From the NCBI RefSeq assembly GCF_932526225.1, contig NC_064046.1, forward strand, positions 62,001 through 126,000: a stretch of 64,000 bases of DNA. Direction: 5' to 3'. Shown here piece by piece: positions 59,501 to 64,000 of the stretch. This DNA comes from Nematostella vectensis (taxonomy: Eukaryota; Cnidaria; Anthozoa; Actiniaria; Edwardsiidae). Under the pieces are notes generated by a model. It saw only the letters and a list, made by a program, of their open reading frames with translations, had not been told where the DNA came from and ran no database searches. Numbering within the stretch: the first letter of the stretch is position 1; each line of letters starts with the position of its first letter. Position numbers and translations under genes: made by a program.

Positions 59501-62500
59501 GAGAGAGAAAGTAGCTCCTTCAGCCGCCAAAAATGATAAGGAAATTCAAACCTGCGTTTATTTCCATCATCAGTGCTATTCCCCAGCTATCGTTTGGTTT
59601 TAATTATTTTTCATTGAGACTAAACAGGATGTTGAAATCGTTGTTATCATCCTTATTTCGTTTTTTTTCTTAATTTTTCATTCACTCCCAACAGGAGACT
59701 TTTATTTACTTATAAACTTGTCGCGTGTTTCTATTCTCGTGACAGTTTATTGAACTCTCTCAAATCCGCCGCCCTTTGTGACATAGAGCTTGGGCGCCGC
59801 TAGGGACTTTGCGTGCAGTTAATTGCTTTTATGTTTGTTCCGCGTTTCTCAATACACGCGTTGAGTGCCTCAGAGAATTATCCGGTCATTATTCCCCATG
59901 TCATTCGAGACACAGTGAGGTTTCTTCTTTTCCGAGTGTTTCTATTTCGCAACCTTCTAGCGGATGCGTTAATATCGATAGAAGCGCAATTGAGCATTAT
60001 CATTTTAAGGCTATTTTGAGATTTCTTCTGAAATATTGGGTGAAAGCAACAACAAAGGTGTGGCTGACTAGGTATTTTTGATATCAATAAATGCGCAAAT
60101 AACCGTGCATGTTCTGAAAGCGTTTTCAATAAATGCGCAAATAACCGTGCATGTTCTGAAAGCGTTTTCAATAAATGCGCAAATAACCGTGCATGTTCTG
60201 AAAGCGTTTTCAATAGATGCGCAATCAAATCATTCTACTTTTTTACCACTCCAGAAAGCTAGATCATCCGACACGTCACTGGGAAGGAAACCCTAGACTT
60301 TTTTATCAAAATTGGACGATCTTTTGCAAGTTCCGATAGTTCAAGGGCTAGTTAAGAGTGCGTGCGATACTATTTTTTTTCTTTCTTGAAGACAGAAGGA
60401 CTTCGCTCGTCTCGTTTGCGTTTGGAGATTTGTCTAATCTTATAATCTGCATGTGTTAACTCTTAAGGGACGGGAAATTCTTTCAATATTTTGGGCAGAT
60501 GACACACACAAAAAATACAAATTTTCATGCTAGATCGAGACCCACGTAGCACCTTTGAGGAATAGAGAGGGGATTTAGAAAGGGAGGGTGGGATTGAGAC
60601 TAGAGAGAGAGGGGAAATGGAAAAAGACAATTTGAAAATTGGAGATACGTGTAGGAGTTACAGTTATGAAATACAAGAAGGTTCACTTATTAGGATGTTA
60701 CTAAACCCCTTTCTTCCCCCGTTTAGATGCCGTAAGAGTCTTAATAGAAAGTGGTGCAAGTGTAAATGATCCGGGGGGTAAATTCTGCAATGGAATCACC
60801 CCCCTTCATGACGCGGCACAAAACGGCCACCTAAAGGTGGTAGAGCTACTAGTGCGAAATGGAGCCTCGACAGAGATCAAGAACGCTCAGGTACGTGTTA
60901 CAAGAGATCAAGAACACTCAGGTACGTATTACAAGAGATCATAAGATAGCTCAGCTACGTGTTACAAAAGATCAAGAATGCGCAGATACGTGTTACAAGA
61001 GATCACAAGAACTCTTAGGTACGTGTTACAAAAGATCAAGAACTCTCAGTTACGTGTTACAAGACGTCAAGTTTGCACAGGTACGTGTTAGAAGAAATCA
61101 AGAACTCTCAGGTACGTGTTACAAAAGATCAAGAATGCGCAGGTACGTGTTACAAAAGATCAAGAATGCGCAGGTACGTGTTACAAGTGATCACAAGAAC
61201 CCTCAGGTACGTGTTACAAGAGATCAAAACCTCTCAGGTACGTGTTACAAAAGATCAAGAATGCGCAGGTACGTGTTACATGAGATCAAGAATGTTCAGC
61301 TACGATAGAGATACAACTGGGGAAATCAAAAGACTTTACAAGAAGCTATAACACTTCCTCTCAAGTCGCGTTCTGATTTCACCTACGTGCGCGTTCGCAA
61401 TGCATTTCAGAAGAATAATATTTAGTTGTGTACGGATAATTCCCCCGTAGGCCCTACAAAACTCACCATTTAGTCCCGTGTTTTATTGCAGGGCCAAACG
61501 CCTTTGGATGGCGTCATCAAGACTCGTAGACTTGAAGATGACGATGATGCCCCAGACACCAACGAGGCACGGGGTCGGCGGGAGGTTGAGAGATTCCTTC
61601 GTCGCATTCGTGTGGGACGCAAACCTGTGGCCTCACAAGCCAGTGGAATGCAAGATCGCCTGCGCCGACGGGATCTACCGCTGGACAAGAGCAGTGATGA
61701 GGAGGAGGGAGGCAGCGTCATCAGTCGGTTCACTGACAGGTTCGTACAATCCACAAGATATGTATGCATATTTTCACTTAGTCCCGTGGCAGTATATTGA
61801 CTAAATTGCAATGATCCATACGGATACTTATACACCAACGCAGTAGTAAATCCCGCAGTGATCGATCGAGAAACGTTTGTTATTGGAGGACCGATTAACT
61901 AACCGGTATCTATTCTCGATTGTATACGGTATATTGAATCGGATACTCATTCTTTTACAGGCTGAAGCAAAGAGAAGCTTCTAGAAGCAGGCGGACCCTT
62001 AGTAGTAGCAGCAGCAGCGGTGAGAGCGAAGCATCATCCCCCGTCCCTACCCCCAAAGGGCTCTTCGACCTCCTGCACGAGGAGCAGTCGAGCGCCGAAG
62101 CCCCAAGTTACCAGGATGCCACGCCCGACCTGTCCTCGAACGACGATGAGATTAGTTTTGTAGGGACTGGTAACTTTCAAGAGTCCAATAACAACGAGCG
62201 AACAGTCAATACCGGGGTTTCCAGAAAGAAGCGGAATCTGGACCAGCTTGTCCAGGAAGATTCCAGGAACTCGGAATATGGGCATGCCCCAGATGATACA
62301 ACCCAGCGAGGCAAGCACAATTTGGACCAGCGCCAGAATACCATGGCGGATTCTGGCTTCCTGGAAAGATCTCTGGTCAGCGGAGAGAAAGGTGGTCTCG
62401 ACATGGGTACTTCTAGCGGTGGCACGTGTTACGTGAACGTGTTCACAGGAAGATGCAGCGATGGCGACGTCACGCCTGCCCTGGTATCAGAACACGAAGC

Positions 62501-63062
62501 GGACTTCCAGTCACACGGCACCATCAATCAGTGGCTTGTCGACGACCTGCCGCAAAGACCTCAGAAGAGACGAAAAACCGCCAAGCAGACAACTCTGACC
62601 AGCTCCGTAGCGAATAGATCTCTAAGCGGCACACATGGGACGAGTTCCCATTCGTCAAGTAGTTTTCACGGGGCGAGTAGTCAACCGGCGGGTAGTTTAT
62701 CTGTGAATGCCCGGTCGTCCAGTAGTTCTCATGTAACCGGGCCAGTCTCCCAATCGCAAGCTTCGCGAAGGAACAGACCGCTTTTCAGCAGTGGCAACCC
62801 GCCAAGACGGAACTCGCTATCGAGACAAACCCGCCTCGAAGTGAACAGAACGCCAAGCCCCACCTTTAGTGAGCCCCACGCAGGCGCAGCACCACCGAGA
62901 TCGCGTCCCACGGACCATGCCGCACCAGCCCCCACTGTCGTGGAACCCACAGGCCCGCCGCCTATAAGAATAAGCGTGGAGGTGCAGGGGAAAACGTTCC
63001 TGATTCCTTGTCCACAGCAGAGTGGGGAGGAGGCCAAGACCATCGCGTGGCTAGCTGAACAG
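41540..63062 (+). CDS. TONSL: TONSL (Tonsoku-like), exons 1-16; 3' end beyond window
   Basis: Exons: 41540-41570, 41697-41792, 42377-42540, 43365-43675, 44077-44248, 44400-44517, 46179-46324, 47105-47257, 47345-47470, 48385-48595, 49764-49834, 50018-50107, 50510-50582, 60727-60890, 61492-61739, 61961-63062. Every junction is GT-AG and phase-compatible, giving 1092 aa with no stop. Order: TPRs (exons 1-9), acidic region (10-11), three ankyrin repeats (12-14), basic Ser-rich region and UBL start (15-16). TONSL with MMS22L binds new histones H3-H4 at replication forks and supports RAD51 loading during homologous recombination; the ankyrin repeats read H4 unmethylated at K20. The leucine-rich repeats found at the C-terminus of the family are not in the window. 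Human TONSL is about 1378 aa, so some 300-400 aa remain. The start MDPSLQKQLK aligns with the known N-terminus. Confidence 0.93.
42090..42325 (-). mobile_element. probable tRNA-derived SINE in TONSL intron 2
   Basis: On the minus strand the left part reads gagctagctcagtggtacag (polymerase III A-box-like, 42301-42320), then agggatccagccc about 40 bp on (degenerate B-box, 42263-42275). Downstream it has gataaggacgttaagccag, a phrase type common in animal SINE bodies. The right end is not defined. Confidence 0.45.
44268..44344. mobile_element. hairpin MITE filling TONSL intron 5
   Basis: Arms ccctggtcccagagcctcg... and ...cgaggctctgggaacaggg pair over about 30 bp with few mismatches and a short loop around tagtggccagcg. 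It occupies 77 of the 151 bp of intron 5. Ends resemble the element at 31872. Confidence 0.75.
44990..46160. repeat. 17-bp satellite, about 67 copies, in TONSL intron 6
   Basis: Unit gtaagactagtaagcat, 1.15 kb, with rare variants (atgcgtgtaag, agttgtaagac) recurring at intervals, which suggests larger duplicated blocks of about 240 bp (compare 45290 and 45525). Each unit holds two gtaag words. The array stops about 30 bp before the exon 7 acceptor. Confidence 0.97.
47471..48292. repeat. 25-bp minisatellite in TONSL intron 9
   Basis: Unit gacacgcataacacacgcaa + ggaaa, beginning directly after the exon 9 donor (gtaacaggaaacgcataaga). A larger block with accatataataatacacg is repeated at about 47768, 47893 and 48044, so there is higher-order structure. 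The minus strand is open in several frames but has no gene-like composition. Confidence 0.95.
48385..49834 (+). other. TONSL: TONSL exons 10-11: acidic region
   Basis: Exon 10 encodes LRCLLDTQEKYG then EDEDQDEDLV; exon 11 is only 71 nt and encodes DDDNDEDDSEQRATRRQQR. The family has an acidic stretch between TPR and ankyrin parts. Intron 10 between them is mostly the 41-bp array. Confidence 0.88.
48640..49395. repeat. 41-bp minisatellite in TONSL intron 10
   Basis: About 18 copies of cctccccctgcctcagcccc + caaacccgagccctatcttcg. Each copy has a pyrimidine tract followed by cag, like a 3' splice site. Variation in a few positions (acccga/gccga; tcttcg/tcctcg/tctag). Confidence 0.95.
50640..50885 (+). 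pseudogene. decayed copies of TONSL exon 13 in its own intron
   Basis: Exon 13 ends with ggctggcagcccatccacga ... catgttg|gtaagg. At 50706-50754 a copy reads ggttgacagcccgttcccga ... cacgttggtaagg, and at 50826-50882 another reads gcttacagcccattcacgag ... ccttatcgg. A third short match, ggctggcagccgttct, is at 50648. They are not in an open frame and are probably unspliced remnants of tandem exon-border duplication. Confidence 0.7.
50920..51173. mobile_element. G/C-tract MITE, copy 3
   Basis: Ends gggcccgtacccagg and cctgggtacgcggcc, C run at 51132-51148, body with tcggttctcaatagacgagc and ggagatactgcaaaggcatg shared with the copy at 40525. It lies in TONSL intron 13. Confidence 0.85.
52510..52676. 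repeat. 17-bp tandem repeat past the GPCR 3' end
   Basis: About nine copies of cctcaccttacacctta; a more degenerate related stretch begins near 52415. It ends about 75 bp from the GPCR stop codon. Confidence 0.9.
52752..53870 (-). CDS. class A (rhodopsin-like) GPCR, neuropeptide-receptor type, intronless
   Basis: 372 aa in one exon (start 53870, stop 52752-52754). N-terminus with N-glycosylation sites (NNT, NTT, NSS). Seven hydrophobic segments. TM1 GN; TM2 NMAISDLL; TM3 cysteine in ALCKLF, partner cysteine in GLECYLQW; TM3 end LDRFYAIVFP (DRF for DRY); TM6 GLCYGPYI (Tyr in place of the usual Trp of CWxP); TM7 NPALNPIIYFIF. The cytoplasmic tail is Ser/Gly/Arg-rich. General features fit peptide receptors; the ligand cannot be told. 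The gene lies wholly inside TONSL intron 13 on the opposite strand, about 2.2 kb from exon 13 and 6.9 kb from exon 14. Confidence 0.92.
   Translation of the reverse strand: MNNTTNSSYPVGMSCSGSEVGRAMKILFFVIITVGGIVGNALTICIVYRDKKLRNTVNALIVNMAISDLLIPLGLVKQIVNVAQGSFEWHVPGTGGVALCKLFSFMVDLSMPVSILSMVFITLDRFYAIVFPLRMNSGPKITAIFIFTSWAIPVAFFAPYLYGFKMNDRGYGLECYLQWDQGYVRHLRSHTIFTMFICVIYIIIPFIILVFCYTTILCVLRRQDQGVMARSQPRRERRIRYQKTKKVVLMALAIVVVFGLCYGPYICLLIMWTFVYHWRYKTTCGFEKFYFAAQFLANTNPALNPIIYFIFIERFGAGLRSMLRMKKAGCTSASSGRERGGSGNAGSAGTSTTRAATKIVSLRMSPLLASNS
53871..56685. other. TONSL intron 13 / GPCR upstream region, no gene recognised
   Basis: The GPCR promoter must lie here. CT-rich sequence with many short open stretches, none with a family signature. 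Confidence 0.4.
56690..57080. repeat. about 130-bp tandem repeat, 3 copies
   Basis: Units contain aaaggctctatgagccaacg, taagacacagcgacaaagat and aggtcctttaagaagcacaa. The third copy is altered at its end (ggctcttcttagcc). Confidence 0.9.
57081..60080. other. TONSL intron 13, AT-rich; one dispersed repeat
   Basis: 57890-58030 (gcgcgcaaacatggactcgc ... gcgctaagagatcacgtgac ... gccaccaa-type end) matches on the opposite strand a stretch at about 13028-13095 in the Rab A intron. Small repeats of ataggattaa are at 57300-57355 and A-rich gcaaaa words at 58850-59040. No exon supported. Confidence 0.4.
60084..60225. repeat. 42-bp tandem repeat, 3.3 copies
   Basis: Unit caataaatgcgcaaataacc + gtgcatgttctgaaagcgtttt; copies nearly identical. 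Confidence 0.92.
60873..61300. repeat. 31-bp array built from the TONSL exon 14 border
   Basis: About 13 copies of gagatcaagaacgctcag|gtacgtgttacaa. In the first copy the 18 bases before the bar are the last codons of exon 14 (EIKNAQ) and gtacgt is its donor. Most later copies keep cag|gtacgt. Confidence 0.93.
61492..63062 (+). other. TONSL: TONSL exons 15-16: basic/Ser-rich linker and UBL start
   Basis: Exon 15 closes the ankyrin part (GQTPLDGVIKTRRL) and adds an Arg-rich stretch. Exon 16 (1102 nt) is mostly disordered Ser-rich sequence with a basic RPQKRRKT, then PPPIRISVEVQGKTFLIPCP and KTIAWLAEQ, which match the ubiquitin-like domain of the family. The donor at 63063 (gtacac) is followed by a minisatellite. 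Confidence 0.9.
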
Positions 63063-63084
63063 GTACACGCGGGGAAGGGTATAT

Positions 63085-63662
63085 CTCACATCTCTAGCTC
63101 AACATAGAGAGGGGAGGGGATATCTCGCGTGACTACTTAACAGAGGGAGGGGAGGGGATATCTCGCGTGGCTACTTAACAGAGGGAGGGAAGGGAAGGGA
63201 AGGGGATATCTCGCGTGGCTACTTAACAGAGGGAGGGGAGGGGATATCTCACGTGGCTACTTAACAGAGGGAGGGGAGGGGAGAGGAGGGGAGAGGAGGG
63301 GATATCTCGCGTGGCTACTCAACAGAGGGAGGGGAGGGGATATCTCACGTGGCTACTCAACAGGGGGAGAGGAGGGGATATCTCATGTGGCTACTTAACA
63401 GAGGGAGGAGAGGGGATATCTTACGTGGCTACTTAACAGAGGGAGGAGAGGGGATATCTCACGTGGCTACTCAACAGAGGGAGGGGAGGCGAGGGGATAT
63501 CTCGCGTGGCTACTTAACAGAGGGAGGGGATATCTCACATGGCTACTTAACAGAGGGAGGGGAGGGGATATCTCGCGTGACTACTTAATAGAGGGAGGGG
63601 AGGAGATATCTCACGTGGCTACTTAACAGAGGGAGGGGAGGGGATATCTCACGTGGCTAGCT
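63085..63662. repeat. about 35-bp array built from the TONSL exon 16 border
   Basis: Copies of ggatatctcgcgtggctact + taacagagggagggga. The part tcgcgtggctacttaacag resembles the exon 16 end (tcgcgtggctagctgaacag), but the gt that makes the donor is changed to ag in the copies. Confidence 0.92.
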
Positions 63663-64000
63663 AAACATATTAGCCTACTGATTAGCCCACAGAACGCTTC
63701 ATGTAGAAGCTATCAGAAGATTTCACCACATTGGATTAATGCACCACAGACAAAACAATGGAAAACAAAACAATAGAACGAAAATACATTCGAATAATGA
63801 GGTAATCCAGCCAATCCTGTTAGCCTTACGAGCGGGTTTCTACACTTCTCCACAGAACTGAATTGTTTTGTTGCAGCAAAATTATAAACGTTGTGATATA
63901 ATGTTGGGTAAGTTTTTCTTGTGAAAGGGAAGGCGCCTTTAATAGATTGTAGTCCGGGATTTTTAAAATAGGTTGTTTTTTAACTGGATTCTGCCTTGAG
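63663..64000 (+). other. TONSL intron 16, no exon seen
   Basis: AT-rich sequence after the array. The next TONSL exon (rest of UBL) was not found before the window ends. Confidence 0.4.

Larger units (their letters stand above)
50018..60890 (+). other. TONSL: TONSL exons 12-14: ankyrin H4-reader domain
   Basis: Three repeats: KGETPLHLAAIAG, RDYCGWQPIHEACNHGH, NGITPLHDAAQNGHLKVVELL. The acidic and aromatic positions that in the human protein contact the H4 tail (Glu in GET, Asp/Trp/Glu/Asn in the second repeat, Asp in PLHD) are all kept, so reading of unmethylated H4K20 is probably conserved. Exons 13 and 14 are separated by a 10.1-kb intron that contains another gene. Confidence 0.9.

Overview
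This window is animal nuclear DNA. Genes are split by GT-AG introns, proteins are metazoan (SOCS, TONSL, a class A GPCR, Rabs, a ficolin-like lectin), and there is no operon layout. Compact genes sit among many tandem arrays and short inverted-repeat transposons, and the collagen/fibrinogen lectin and intron positions fit an anthozoan cnidarian, most likely a sea anemone such as Nematostella. That taxon call is inference, not a database result.

Layout. 1.5-8.4 kb (+): a five-exon secreted collagen-like/fibrinogen-like (ficolin-type) lectin whose introns hold minisatellites and a 2-kb inverted-repeat element; its last exon runs into a 71-bp array. 12.2-15.4 kb: two divergent, head-to-head Rab-like GTPases sharing an intron position. 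16.0-17.6 kb (+): an intronless SOCS6/7-type gene followed by a 1.4-kb CT-rich minisatellite. 19.2-19.6 kb (-): the tail of a non-LTR retrotransposon. 19.6-35 kb: mostly AT-rich DNA with several arrays, MITE-like elements and one unassigned ORF at 24.3-24.8 kb. 37.2-41.2 kb (-): a five-exon aldo-keto reductase with a possible mitochondrial leader and no visible last exon. 41.5-63.1 kb (+): sixteen exons of TONSL (TPR, acidic, ankyrin, start of UBL); its leucine-rich repeats lie beyond the window. Its 10-kb intron 13 contains an intronless class A GPCR on the opposite strand (52.8-53.9 kb).

The genes do not form one pathway. TONSL is a replication-fork histone reader, SOCS a signalling adaptor for E3 ligase, the Rabs trafficking GTPases, the AKR a NADPH oxidoreductase and the lectin a pattern-recognition candidate. 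Two gene pairs (Rab/Rab and AKR/TONSL) start head to head within 250-370 bp, suggesting shared promoters.

The most striking pattern is that several tandem arrays include the edge of a coding exon. At five places (lectin exon 2, lectin last exon, TONSL exons 13, 14 and 16) the array unit is a copy of the exon 3' end, in three of them with the intact 5' splice site. This looks like recurrent minisatellite birth at exon-intron borders.
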